Shown: positions 9,529 through 17,107, counted from the stretch's first letter. The stretch: DNA of 64,000 bases from Streptomyces rubellomurinus (GCF_000961885.1 NZ_JZKH01000039.1:1-64000); one strand, 5' to 3'. Notes: generated by a model from the sequence alone, not told the origin. Translations and numbers: made by a program.

Positions 9529-10194
9529 TCAGCCCCGGCCGATCACCGGGGCGAGCCCGGCCGACCGCTCGACGGCGCGGGCGTCGCCGCAGTCCGCGAG
9601 CCAGTTGGCGAGCATCCGGTGGCCGCCCTCGGTGAGCACCGACTCGGGGTGGAACTGCACGCCCTCGACGGGCAGTTCACGGTGCCTCAGGCCCATGATC
9701 ACACCGCTCTCGACGGTCCGGGCGGTGACCAGCAGCTCGTCCGGCACGGTGGCCGGGTCGACCGCCAGCGAGTGGTAGCGGGTCGCGGTCAGCGGCGAGG
9801 GCAGGCCGGCGAACACCCCGCCGTCCTCGTGCTCGACCAGCGAGGTCTTGCCGTGCAGCAGCTCCGGCGCTCGGCCGACCACCGCGCCGTACGCGACCGC
9901 GATCGACTGCAGGCCGAGGCAGACGCCGAACACCGGCAGCCCGATCCGGGCGCAGTGGTGGACCATCTCGATGCAGACGCCCGCCTCCTCCGGCGACCCG
10001 GGGCCGGGCGAGAGCAGCACGCCGTCGAAGCCCTCCTCCCCCGCGCGGCGGACGGCGTGGTCGACGGTCACCTCGTCGTTGCGCACGACCTCGCAGGTGG
10101 CGCCGAGCTGGTACAGGTACTGGACCAGGTTGAAGACGAAGCTGTCGTAGTTGTCCACCACCAGGATGCGGGGCGGGGTCGACTGGGTGGTCAT
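9529..10194 (-). CDS. pabA: Glutamine amidotransferase, aminodeoxychorismate/anthranilate synthase component II (TrpG/PabA)
   Basis: 221-aa class I glutaminase subunit supplying ammonia to a chorismate-using partner (anthranilate or 4-amino-4-deoxychorismate synthase). Visible motifs: ILVVDNYDSFVFNL, SPGPGSPEEAG, nucleophile GVCLGLQ (Cys), and VQFHPES (His-Glu). The partner PabB/TrpE is not in the window, so the choice between folate and tryptophan pathways cannot be made. This gene is found at the same place beside the sortase and crgA genes in other streptomycetes. ATG 10194. Confidence 0.9.
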   Translation of the reverse strand: MTTQSTPPRILVVDNYDSFVFNLVQYLYQLGATCEVVRNDEVTVDHAVRRAGEEGFDGVLLSPGPGSPEEAGVCIEMVHHCARIGLPVFGVCLGLQSIAVAYGAVVGRAPELLHGKTSLVEHEDGGVFAGLPSPLTATRYHSLAVDPATVPDELLVTARTVESGVIMGLRHRELPVEGVQFHPESVLTEGGHRMLANWLADCGDARAVERSAGLAPVIGRG

Positions 10195-10249
10195 GCGCGC
10201 GTGGTCTCCGTGGGATGCGGTGCTGGGTGGAAGTGCGGGGCCCGCCGGT

Positions 10250-10429
10250 TCAGCCGGCCGCGGCGCCGTCGCCGCCGTCCACTGTGACGTCGCCGAAGGG
10301 GAGCAGCGGTTCCGCCCACGGGAAGACGTAGGTGAAGAGGAGGTAGACGATCCCCAGGATCAGGAGCAGCGAAATGACCGCCCGGACCAGGGTGTTCCCC
10401 GGCAGGTGGCGCCAGATGAAGGCGTACAT
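10250..10429 (-). CDS. Small single-pass membrane protein (59 aa)
   Basis: A short ORF from ATG 10429 behind GGGAGCAGC to TGA 10250. Sequence begins MYAFIWRHLPGNTLVRAVIS, then a hydrophobic helix (LLLILGIVYLLFTYVFPW) and an acidic/Gly tail ending DGGDGAAAG. It fills the space between pabA and the DUF881 gene, the same position as a small conserved membrane protein in S. coelicolor. Function unknown; the setting among division and envelope genes (crgA, sortases) suggests an envelope role. Third-codon GC is high, consistent with coding. Confidence 0.8.
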   Translation of the reverse strand: MYAFIWRHLPGNTLVRAVISLLLILGIVYLLFTYVFPWAEPLLPFGDVTVDGGDGAAAG

Positions 10430-10498
10430 GCTGCTCCCTCGAGGTAGCGGACTGGGGTCAAGAGTAGACCCGGGATCAACAGCCGCGAGGCCGGTCCG

Positions 10499-11272
10499 TT
10501 ACGGCTGGCCACCCGTCGAGCGCAGCTCGGTGGTGCCGGAGTACCCGGGAAGGGTGAGCTCGCCGTTCTCCTGGACCTTCCAGCCCAGCCCGTAGGCCTG
10601 GACGTACTGGAGGTACTTGCGGATCGTCGGGTCGGCCTCGACGGCGGCGCTCAGCGCGTCCGTCCTCCCGACCGCCTTGATCACGTACGGGGGCGAGTAG
10701 ACCCGGCCCTGGAGCAGCAGGGTGTTGCCGACGCAGCGGACGGCGCTGGTGGAGATCAGCCGCTGGTCCATCACCTGGACGCCCTCGGCGCCGCCGCGCC
10801 ACATCGCGTTGACCACGGCCTGGATGTCCTGCTGGTGGATGACCAGGTCGTTGACGTTGGGCTCGGCGACGCCGGGGATGCGCGCGGTGGCGTTCGGCGG
10901 GGCGTCGTTGAGGGTGACGGTCAGGCCCGCGCCCTGCAGCGGCTCCATGGCCGCGCCGAGCCGCAGGCCGTCCAGCTGGGCGGTGTCGGCGGGGCTGTGG
11001 GCCTGCTGGTCGGTGAGGTCCTGCGCCCGGGCCTGGAGGTCGGCCAGCTGGGCCTGCGCCTGCTGGTTCTGCGAGCTGCGCTGGCGGATCACGTCGCCGA
11101 GGCTGAGGAGGGAGTTGTCGGTGCGCAGGTCGGTGCCGCGGGCGGTCTGCGCGCTGACGTAGAAGAGCAGACCGGCGAGCGCGAAGACGGCGCAGGTCAG
11201 GGCACGTCCGACATTTCGGATGCCGGAGCGGCGGGTACCGGCCGGTCCAGGGGGAATCGACAAATTAGTCAC
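10499..11272 (-). CDS. DUF881 family membrane-anchored protein
   Basis: 257-aa protein starting at GTG 11272. N-terminal helix ([17 protein letters not shown]), an extracytoplasmic coiled coil ([20 protein letters not shown]) and the DUF881 core with [32 protein letters not shown] and [20 protein letters not shown]881 proteins are common beside actinobacterial crgA and are thought to belong to the divisome or envelope; biochemical role unknown. It is transcribed divergently from crgA, with a 160-nt shared upstream region. Confidence 0.88.
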   Translation of the reverse strand: MTNLSIPPGPAGTRRSGIRNVGRALTCAVFALAGLLFYVSAQTARGTDLRTDNSLLSLGDVIRQRSSQNQQAQAQLADLQARAQDLTDQQAHSPADTAQLDGLRLGAAMEPLQGAGLTVTLNDAPPNATARIPGVAEPNVNDLVIHQQDIQAVVNAMWRGGAEGVQVMDQRLISTSAVRCVGNTLLLQGRVYSPPYVIKAVGRTDALSAAVEADPTIRKYLQYVQAYGLGWKVQENGELTLPGYSGTTELRSTGGQP

Positions 11273-11432
11273 CGTACCCTTATCTCCTCGGGACCCGCCG
11301 AGCCACTACGCTAACGGACGCCGGTGGCGTGTGCGGGAACGGTCCCCAGGACCCGCTCCCGCGGCCCCCGGCGACCGACTCACCCGCTGCACCTCTGCGC
11401 GGTCTCACAGCGCATCGACAGGAGATCCCCTC

Positions 11433-11684
11433 GTGCCGAAGTCTCGACTCCGCAAGAAGTCCGACTACACCCCGCCGGCGACGACGACCGCGGTGAAGAT
11501 CAGCTCGGGCCGCGGCTGGGTAGCGCCGCTGATGCTGGCGCTGTTCCTGATCGGCCTGGTGTGGATCGTCACCTACTACGTGACCAGCGGTTCGTACCCG
11601 GTCGAGGGCTGGCGCAACTGGAACATCCTGGTCGGCTTCGGCTTCATCGCCGCCGGCTTCGGCGTCTCCACCCAGTGGAAGTGA
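11433..11684 (+). CDS. crgA: Cell division protein CrgA
   Basis: 83-aa two-helix membrane protein. Start GTG 11433 follows [20 protein letters not shown] is the basic cytoplasmic N-terminus; helices at about 29-50 ([22 protein letters not shown]) and 62-78 ([16 protein letters not shown]) are joined by SGSYPVEGW. CrgA coordinates FtsZ ring assembly and septal synthesis during sporulation in Streptomyces. The length fits the family. Confidence 0.95.
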   Translation: MPKSRLRKKSDYTPPATTTAVKISSGRGWVAPLMLALFLIGLVWIVTYYVTSGSYPVEGWRNWNILVGFGFIAAGFGVSTQWK

Positions 11685-11816
11685 CGCTCCCCCCGCACTG
11701 AGGCTCCGCGGAGCCCGCACCGCCGCTTCGGAACGGCCCTACCCGGAGCGGCGGTTCGTCGTGCCCGAGCGCGGCCGGGAATCCGGTGCGCTTTTCTCAT
11801 CGTCACACCATCACGT

Positions 11817-12007
11817 TTATCCACATGGTTATCCACACTGGGGAAAAGTCTCCCCAGCCTGTGGATAACTTTCCCGGTCGCGGCTTTCCCCAGCCGTGCA
11901 CAACCGCCGGTGCGCCTGAGAATCGCACAGCTGGACACGCGTAGAACAGCAGTCCACAGCCCGGTCGACGCACAGCCTGTGCACAACCCCGCACCCGCTG
12001 TGGACAA
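11817..12007. promoter_or_regulatory. DnaA-box cluster outside oriC
   Basis: The 334-nt gap between crgA and the rhomboid gene holds TTATCCACA twice (11817-11825, 11829-11837), TGTGGATAA (11860-11868), TGTGCACAA (11978-11986) and TGTGGACAA (11999-12007), with weaker matches between. Three are perfect E. coli-type boxes and the last is the streptomycete-preferred form. Clusters of DnaA boxes away from oriC that influence initiation are known in S. coelicolor; whether this one corresponds to any of them is not proven. Confidence 0.8.
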
Positions 12008-12018
12008 CCGTCCGGGCG

Positions 12019-12906
12019 TCACCCGCCGTACAGGCCCATCCCGGTCAGCAGCATCCCGGCCTCCACGGCCAGCGCCCCCGCCAGTGCCAGCCCCTGGACC
12101 AGGCCCCGGCGCTCGCGCGGGGCGTACATCAGACCGAACGCCACCAGCGCGCCCATCAGCAGCCCGCCGAGGTGCGCCCGCCAGTCGATGATGTCCGTGC
12201 GGGAGAAGGTGACCACCGCGTTGAAGACCAGCAGCGCCAGCACCGGGCCGAGCGGCCCCCTGGTCCGCAGCTGCAGCACGACCTGGGCGCCGATCAGGCC
12301 GAAGATCGCACCGGAGGCCCCCAGCGAGCCCAGCCAGTCGCCGTCCACCAGGAAGGCGAAGACGCTGCCGCCGAGGCCCGCGAGCAGGTAGAGCGCCAGG
12401 AAGCGCAGCCGGCCGAGCGCCTGCTCCAGCGCCGGGCCGAGGATCAGCAGGGCCAGCATGTTGGTGCCGATGTGCCACCACTCCAGGTGCAGGAAGGTGG
12501 CGGTCAACAGCCGGTACCACTGGTCCGGGCCCTCCGCGATGCCCTCCGGGCCGCCGCGCAGCGCCCCGACGCTGTACAGCGACCAGACCTGCCCCAGCTT
12601 CGGATTCAGCACGTACGCGGCCAGCACCCAGACCGCCAGGTTGACCCCGATCAGCAGCTTGGTGACCAGCGCGCCGTCCGCGGTCGGCGCCCCGCCGAAC
12701 CGGGTCGTCGCCCGCCGGGCGCCGGCGTGCCCCGCGCCGACGCACTCCGGGCACTGGAAGCCCACCGCGGCCGGGACCATGCACTTCGGGCAGACCGGGC
12801 GCTCGCAGCGGGTGCAGGAGACGCCGGTCGCCGTCTCCGGGTGCCGGTGGCACCGGGGCAGCGCGGCCTCCGGGCCGGTCGCCGGGGTCCGATCCTCCGG
12901 ACGCAT
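12019..12906 (-). CDS. Rhomboid family intramembrane serine protease with N-terminal zinc-ribbon
   Basis: 295 aa. The N-terminus has a B-box-like cysteine/histidine module (CHRHPETATGVSCTRCERPV, CPKCM, CPECV). Six to seven membrane helices follow, with the rhomboid catalytic GASGAIFG (Ser), conserved HLEWWHIGTNM and a C-terminal WRAHLGGLLMGA (His). Rhomboids cleave membrane helices of substrates within the bilayer; the substrate here is unknown. The stop lies 12 nt from the DnaA-box cluster. ATG 12906 gives the full zinc module. Confidence 0.9.
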   Translation of the reverse strand: MRPEDRTPATGPEAALPRCHRHPETATGVSCTRCERPVCPKCMVPAAVGFQCPECVGAGHAGARRATTRFGGAPTADGALVTKLLIGVNLAVWVLAAYVLNPKLGQVWSLYSVGALRGGPEGIAEGPDQWYRLLTATFLHLEWWHIGTNMLALLILGPALEQALGRLRFLALYLLAGLGGSVFAFLVDGDWLGSLGASGAIFGLIGAQVVLQLRTRGPLGPVLALLVFNAVVTFSRTDIIDWRAHLGGLLMGALVAFGLMYAPRERRGLVQGLALAGALAVEAGMLLTGMGLYGG

Positions 12907-13081
12907 CAGCCGTTCCCCTTCCCTGCCTGGGCGGCCAGCCTACTGCGGCGGCCCGGCCCCCGGGCGGGCTTCGGCCGTCGCGTACGGACCACTCCGGAGT
13001 GCCGGTGGACAAATCTGGATGCATGATCAGCATTCAGGTGGATATGTGCATAAAGGACGCCACCCAGGAGGAGAGGATCCC

Positions 13082-13801
13082 GTGACGCTCACGCACACGG
13101 CCCGCGAGACGGCCACCAGGACCAGGGACACCGCCGCCCAGTTCGCGGACGACGCCAGGCAGCGCCTCGGCCCCGCCCTGGACGCCCTCGGGCCGAAGGC
13201 CGGCCAGGCCGCCCACGCCCTCCGTGTCCAGTACGGCAAGCACCTCGCCCCACAGCTCGGCCACGCCTTCGCCGGGCTGCCGCCGGAGGCCCAGCAGAAC
13301 GCCCTGAAGGCCTTCCACCGGGCCCAGGAGGCCGCCCTGGCGGCCCGGCTGTCCGCCGGCCGCGCCGCGGACCAGGCGCGCACCACGGTGGCGCCCCGGG
13401 TCCTGCAGGCCGTCGAGGACGCCCGGGCCGCCGTCGCCCCGGTCGCCCACGAGGCGCAGAGCCGGGGCGCCGCCGCACTGACCGCCCTGCAGGGCCACGT
13501 CAGCTCCGCCGAGATCAGCGACCTGGCCGCCCGCAACGCCCGCCGGCCGCAGTGCGGCCGCAGCCGGGCCGCCGGATTCGCCGTGGCGGGGGTGCTCGCG
13601 GTCTGCGGCCTGGTGGCCTGGCAGTGGTGGCGCCGGCACAGCAACCCGGAGTGGCTGGTCGAACCGCCGGCCCCGCAGGCACCCCGCCCGGCCGGCGCGC
13701 ACGCCGCCACCGCCCCGGTGAACGGTGCCTCGGAGTCCGGGGCCGGCGCGGAGGCCGCCGCCCCGGAGCCGGACGGCGAGGAGCCGCCGAAGCCCGAGTG
13801 A
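13082..13801 (+). CDS. DUF5324 family membrane-associated protein
   Basis: 239 aa from GTG 13082, preceded by AGGAGGAGAGG. The N-terminal 140 residues are Ala/Gln/Arg-rich amphipathic helix (ARETATRTRDTAAQFADDAR), predicted coiled coil; one helix at about 158-175 (AAGFAVAGVLAVCGLVAWQW) with flanking basic residues; Pro/Ala/Glu tail. It matches the DUF5324 proteins that sit near the rhomboid gene in streptomycetes. No function is known. It is the last host gene before the prophage. Confidence 0.8.
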   Translation: MTLTHTARETATRTRDTAAQFADDARQRLGPALDALGPKAGQAAHALRVQYGKHLAPQLGHAFAGLPPEAQQNALKAFHRAQEAALAARLSAGRAADQARTTVAPRVLQAVEDARAAVAPVAHEAQSRGAAALTALQGHVSSAEISDLAARNARRPQCGRSRAAGFAVAGVLAVCGLVAWQWWRRHSNPEWLVEPPAPQAPRPAGAHAATAPVNGASESGAGAEAAAPEPDGEEPPKPE

Positions 13802-13835
13802 CCGGCCCGGCCCCGGCCCGGCCCCGGAACGACGA

Positions 13836-13871
13836 GAGCGGCTGACCCGGAGGTTTCCGGTTCAGCCGCTC
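13836..13871. terminator. Host terminator next to attL
   Basis: Stem of about 15 bp with one G-T pair (arms 13836-13850 and 13857-13871). It ends the DUF5324 transcript and, before prophage insertion, would also have followed the tRNA-Ala gene. Confidence 0.75.
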
Positions 13872-13878
13872 ATCGCGT

Positions 13879-13904
13879 GCTGTGGAGCATAGGAGACTCG
13901 AACT
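13879..13904. repeat. attL (26-bp direct repeat, copy 1)
   Basis: 26 bases identical to 47492-47517. Bases 13883-13904 duplicate the last 22 nt of tRNA-Ala (T arm and acceptor). Sequence diverges completely on both sides of the repeat, as expected for an attachment core. Confidence 0.92.
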
Positions 13905-13983
13905 TTAATTTTGCAAAGCCGTGACCTGCGGCGATGCGCCAAAGACGCGCAAAGCTGGACATATGAGATGACGCTCGATGACT

Positions 13984-14027
13984 ATCGAACGCGTTCGATG
14001 ACGTCCGGTGCTGACAGGTCAGCACCG
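13984..14027. repeat. Two adjacent palindromes near attL
   Basis: A perfect 16-bp palindrome ATCGAACGCGTTCGAT (13984-13999) is followed by a 10-bp inverted repeat with 2-nt loop (14006-14015 / 14018-14027). They lie 80-120 bp inside attL in a gene-free stretch (13905-14169), a position suited to integrase or excisionase arm binding, but binding is only inferred. Confidence 0.5.
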
Positions 14028-14053
14028 ATGATCATGGTCCAGAACGCCAGAAC

Positions 14054-14081
14054 CGCCCCCGTGAGCATCCTCCCGGGGGCG
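14054..14081 (-). terminator. Probable terminator downstream of first hemC-like gene
   Basis: 8-bp GC stem CGCCCCCG/CGGGGGCG (14054-14061, 14074-14081), about 90 nt past the stop of the minus-strand gene. Confidence 0.5.
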
Positions 14082-14169
14082 TCCTGCGGTTACGGTCCGT
14101 CGTCGGAACGCGATGGCCGGCCTCGCCGTACTGGCGTCCGCAACGGGCGCGGATTTCCGGGCCTCCGGG

Positions 14170-15108
14170 TCAGCGGGCGATGGCGTCGATCAGATCGCGG
14201 GCGCCGTCACGGATCAGCGCTTCGGCGACGTCTTCGCCGAGGGCCTGGGGGGTGAGGTGGTCGCTGGTGCGGCTGGCGGTGAGCACGGTCGCGCCGTCCG
14301 GGGTGAAGACCATGGCCCGCAGGGCGAGGCGGCCGTCCTTGAACGCGCGGGCGTATCCAGCGATCGGGCTGTTGCAGTGCCCACGAAGGAGGTTCAGCAC
14401 AGCCCGCTCGGCGGTGATCTCGCGCGTGGTGAGGCGGTCGCCGAGCGGGGCGAGCAGGGCGATCATCTCCGGGTCGTCGGCCCGGCACTGGAGGCCGAGG
14501 ACGGCGGCGCCGAGCGGCGGGCACATCTGCTCGACGGACAGCACCTCGCTGATGTGGTGCTGCTCGCCGATGCGCTCCAGCCCGGAGGCCGCGAGGACCA
14601 GGGCGTCGACCTTGCCGGCCTTGAGGGCGGCCAGCCGCAGGTTCGCGGTTCCCCGGCTCGGGACGAGTTCAAGGTGGGGGTGGCTGGCGGCGAGCTGGGC
14701 GATCCGGCGGACGGCGGAAGTGCCCACGCGGGTGCCGGGCGGCAGCTGGTCGAGGGTCAGGCCGCCGGGGTGGATCAGGGCGTCTCGGATGTCGGCGCGG
14801 GCGGGGTGGGCGGCGAAGACGGTCCCCGGGACGTTCAGCGGGAAGCCGGCCACGTCCTTCATGCAGTGCACGGCCATGTCGCAAACGCCGGTCAGCAGGG
14901 CCTGTTCGATCTCGCCGGTGAAGGCGCCCTTGTCGTGCAGCTCAGCCTGTCGGCCAGGTTCGAGATCGCCGGCCGCGGTGAACGGCACGAGCTCGACCTG
15001 GGCGTCCGGGTAGCGGTCGCGCAGGTCGGAGGTGACCTGGGCGACCTGGGCCAGCGACATCGGGGAGGTGCGGGCTCCGATGCGGATGGTCCGGGTGGTG
15101 TCCAGCAC
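14170..15108 (-). CDS. HemC-like hydroxymethylbilane synthase paralogue 1 (prophage cargo)
   Basis: 312-aa member of the porphobilinogen deaminase family, which normally polymerises four porphobilinogens on a dipyrromethane cofactor. Retained: catalytic Asp85 in HCMKDVA, cofactor Cys245 in RGHCNSPIAGYA, the Arg pair in GTSAVRRIAQ, and the DKGAF lid lysine. Diverged: the usual HSMKDVP has Ser to Cys and Pro to Ala, the LRGN motif reads SRGT, and the GQGAL signature reads LGAAVLG. GTG 15108 follows GGAAGGAG. It lies inside the prophage, so it is an extra copy and not the housekeeping hemC, which normally sits with hemA and hemD. Activity is plausible but the product may differ from hydroxymethylbilane. 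Confidence 0.85.
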   Translation of the reverse strand: MLDTTRTIRIGARTSPMSLAQVAQVTSDLRDRYPDAQVELVPFTAAGDLEPGRQAELHDKGAFTGEIEQALLTGVCDMAVHCMKDVAGFPLNVPGTVFAAHPARADIRDALIHPGGLTLDQLPPGTRVGTSAVRRIAQLAASHPHLELVPSRGTANLRLAALKAGKVDALVLAASGLERIGEQHHISEVLSVEQMCPPLGAAVLGLQCRADDPEMIALLAPLGDRLTTREITAERAVLNLLRGHCNSPIAGYARAFKDGRLALRAMVFTPDGATVLTASRTSDHLTPQALGEDVAEALIRDGARDLIDAIAR

Positions 15109-15124
15109 GAAAGGCTCCTTCCAA

Positions 15125-15149
15125 GGTTTCCGACATAACGTCGGAAACC
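15125..15149. promoter_or_regulatory. Inverted repeat in the divergent hemC1/hemC2 promoter region
   Basis: Perfect 10-bp arms GGTTTCCGAC and GTCGGAAACC with a 5-nt ATAAC spacer, in the 101-nt gap between the two divergent hemC-like starts and 17 nt upstream of the first. Likely operator for a dimeric regulator controlling both genes. Confidence 0.6.
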
Positions 15150-15209
15150 GGGCGTGTTCGAGGCGAGTAGCATGCGGTCAACATCTCGTCAGATGCTGGG
15201 AGTTGGCGT

Positions 15210-16142
15210 ATGAGCACACTGGTGGTGGGGTCGCGGGCCAGTCACCTGGCGCGAGCCCAGGTACGGGAGTTCCTGGCGCCGCTGCGGGAGCGCTTCCCCG
15301 ACGTGGTCTTCCGCCACCAGGTGATCCTGGAAGGCGGTGACCAGGACCGCAGGACGGCCCTGTCGCAGGTCTCCGCCCGCTCCGGTGGGTCGGCGTTCTC
15401 GACGAACCAGGAGGCCGCCCTCGTCGCGGGTGAGGTCGACGTGATCGTGCACAGCCTCAAGGACCTGCCGACCGCCAATCCGCCCGGCCTGATCTTGCTG
15501 CCCCCGCCCGGCCGGGAGGACGTGCGGGACGCGCTGTGCGGATCGAGGCTGGCCGGCCTGCCACAGGGCGCCAGGATCGGCACCGGGGCGGCCCGCCGGA
15601 TCGCCCAGCTTCTGCACGTTCGCCCGGACCTGGTGCCGGTGCCGATCCGCGGCAACGTCCCGCCGAGGCTGAACAAGCTCAAGACGATGAACCTGGACGC
15701 CGTCGTGCTGGCGGCGGCCGGACTCAAGCGCCTCGGGCTGGACGACGCGATCAGCGAGGTCCTGCCGGTCGAGCAGTTCCCCCCGTCGCCCGGCCAGGGC
15801 GCCCTGGGAATCCAGATCCGCGAGGACAACGACCTGGCCCGCGAGATCCTCTCCACCGCCGGCGACCCGGTCGTGGACGCGGAGGTGCGGGCCGAGCGGG
15901 CGATGCTCGCCGAGCTTCACGGCGGGTGCTCGGTGCCGATCGGCGCCTACGGCAAGGCCGAGGGCGACGTGCTGACCCTGCATGCCCAGGTCACCTCCGT
16001 GGACGGCAACCGTCAGGTGGAGGCCCGCCTCTCCGGCCCGCTGAGCGAGCCGGAGAAGCTGGGCGTGCAGGTGGCCGGGCTACTGCTGGACCAGGGCGCG
16101 GAGGACATCCTCGCCGCGATCCGGCCGACCGCCACCGTTTAG
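15210..16142 (+). CDS. HemC-like hydroxymethylbilane synthase paralogue 2 (prophage cargo)
   Basis: 310-aa porphobilinogen deaminase family protein, divergently transcribed from the first copy and closer to canonical HemC: Asp85 in HSLKDLP, RR in GTGAARRIAQ, IRGNVPPRL, PGQGALGIQ, and cofactor Cys240 in GGCSVPIG. The active-site lid, normally GGKGLF, reads GGSAFS, so its Lys is lost. ATG 15210 has GGGAG 7 nt upstream. The stop overlaps the stop of the convergent hemB-like gene by a few bases (TTTAG shared), showing a compact cassette. The two HemC proteins differ strongly, so they are not a recent duplication. Confidence 0.87.
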   Translation: MSTLVVGSRASHLARAQVREFLAPLRERFPDVVFRHQVILEGGDQDRRTALSQVSARSGGSAFSTNQEAALVAGEVDVIVHSLKDLPTANPPGLILLPPPGREDVRDALCGSRLAGLPQGARIGTGAARRIAQLLHVRPDLVPVPIRGNVPPRLNKLKTMNLDAVVLAAAGLKRLGLDDAISEVLPVEQFPPSPGQGALGIQIREDNDLAREILSTAGDPVVDAEVRAERAMLAELHGGCSVPIGAYGKAEGDVLTLHAQVTSVDGNRQVEARLSGPLSEPEKLGVQVAGLLLDQGAEDILAAIRPTATV

Positions 16143-17107
16143 GCGCGCAAGCGGGCCAGGTCCAGGGCCGCGTAGGTGATGACCCGCTCGGCCCCGGCCC
16201 GCTTGAGCATGGTGAACAGCTCCGCCAGCGGACGGAAGTCCCGCTTCCCGCTGGCCGCGTCGAGCGGCGCCAGGCGCAGGTACTCGCCGGAGACGGAGAA
16301 CGGCATCAGCGGCGCCTGGGTACGGCGCTTGAGGGCCGTGAGGATGTCCACCGACAGCATCCCGGGCTCCAGCAGCAGCATGTCCGCACCCTCGCCGAGG
16401 AACGCCAGGCCGGTGTCCACGGCGGTCTCCGGGCTGCGGGGGCTGATCTGGAACGGACGGCGGGCACCCGAAGCCGGGGTGGCCCCCATGGTGGTCCGGT
16501 AGCCCTCGTAGAGGGCAGAGTCGAAGATCAGGTGCGGCATGGTCGCCACGTCCCGGTGACCGGCCTCGTCCAGGGCCTGGCGCACGGCCCAGGTGGTGCC
16601 CCGGGTCATCGCGGCCGGGCCCACGATGTCGGCGCCGGCACCGGCCTGGATGACGGCCTGGGCCGCGATCAGCTCCGCCGTCGCGCCGAGGTCGACCCGT
16701 CCGCCCACGGTCAAGTGGCACTCGCCGGTGTCGGTGTGACCGCACAGGCAGTTCTCCGTCATCACGGCCATGCCGGCCTCGGTGTCCTTGACGGCGTGGA
16801 TCGCCCGGACCATCAGGCTGTCCGGCGCGACCGCCCCGGTGGCCTGCTGGTCGCGCTTGAGGCTGCTGGCGAACACCTTCACCGAGCGGATGCCGGCGGC
16901 GGCCAGGTCCCGCACGGTCTTGGGGATCTCGGCGACGGTGACGGTCGGCATCGGCCGATCGGCGTCCTCGCCGGCCTCGCGGACCAGCAGGACCATGCTC
17001 AGGTCGGCCGCCGTCAGCTCGGGGCCCTCGAGGAAGCTGCGGACAGCCGGGCGGCCGTGCAGCCGGTCGGAGGCGTCGTGTGCGGTGGTGTGCTGGGTGA
17101 TGGTCAT
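16139..17107 (-). CDS. HemB-like porphobilinogen synthase homologue lacking both Schiff-base lysines
   Basis: 322 aa with full-length 5-aminolevulinate dehydratase fold. The zinc site is preserved (Cys120, Cys122, Cys130 in NCLCGHTDTGECH), as are SGEY and KRAGAERVITYAALDLA. The two lysines that bind the two aminolevulinate molecules are gone: the motif equivalent to MSYSTKFASSFYGPFR is MPHLIFDSALYEGYR (190-204), and LMVKPAGAYLD is LLLEPGMLSVD with Glu247. The PSDMMDG motif reads PAAMTRG. Classical porphobilinogen synthesis is therefore unlikely; a different condensation, substrate binding or a regulatory role are options. ATG 17107. Confidence 0.85.
   Translation of the reverse strand: MTITQHTTAHDASDRLHGRPAVRSFLEGPELTAADLSMVLLVREAGEDADRPMPTVTVAEIPKTVRDLAAAGIRSVKVFASSLKRDQQATGAVAPDSLMVRAIHAVKDTEAGMAVMTENCLCGHTDTGECHLTVGGRVDLGATAELIAAQAVIQAGAGADIVGPAAMTRGTTWAVRQALDEAGHRDVATMPHLIFDSALYEGYRTTMGATPASGARRPFQISPRSPETAVDTGLAFLGEGADMLLLEPGMLSVDILTALKRRTQAPLMPFSVSGEYLRLAPLDAASGKRDFRPLAELFTMLKRAGAERVITYAALDLARLRA

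Noticed and set aside
12019..12906. Rhomboid gene as part of the prophage
   Set aside because: It is outside attL and has the usual host neighbour crgA.
13979..14169. Possible short ORFs in the gap inside attL
   Set aside because: No ribosome site and no coding pattern on either strand; palindromes and a terminator explain the stretch better.
14170..17107. hemC/hemB genes as the host's housekeeping copies
   Set aside because: They lie inside the att repeats, lack hemA/hemD neighbours, and have altered active-site motifs; housekeeping copies are expected elsewhere.
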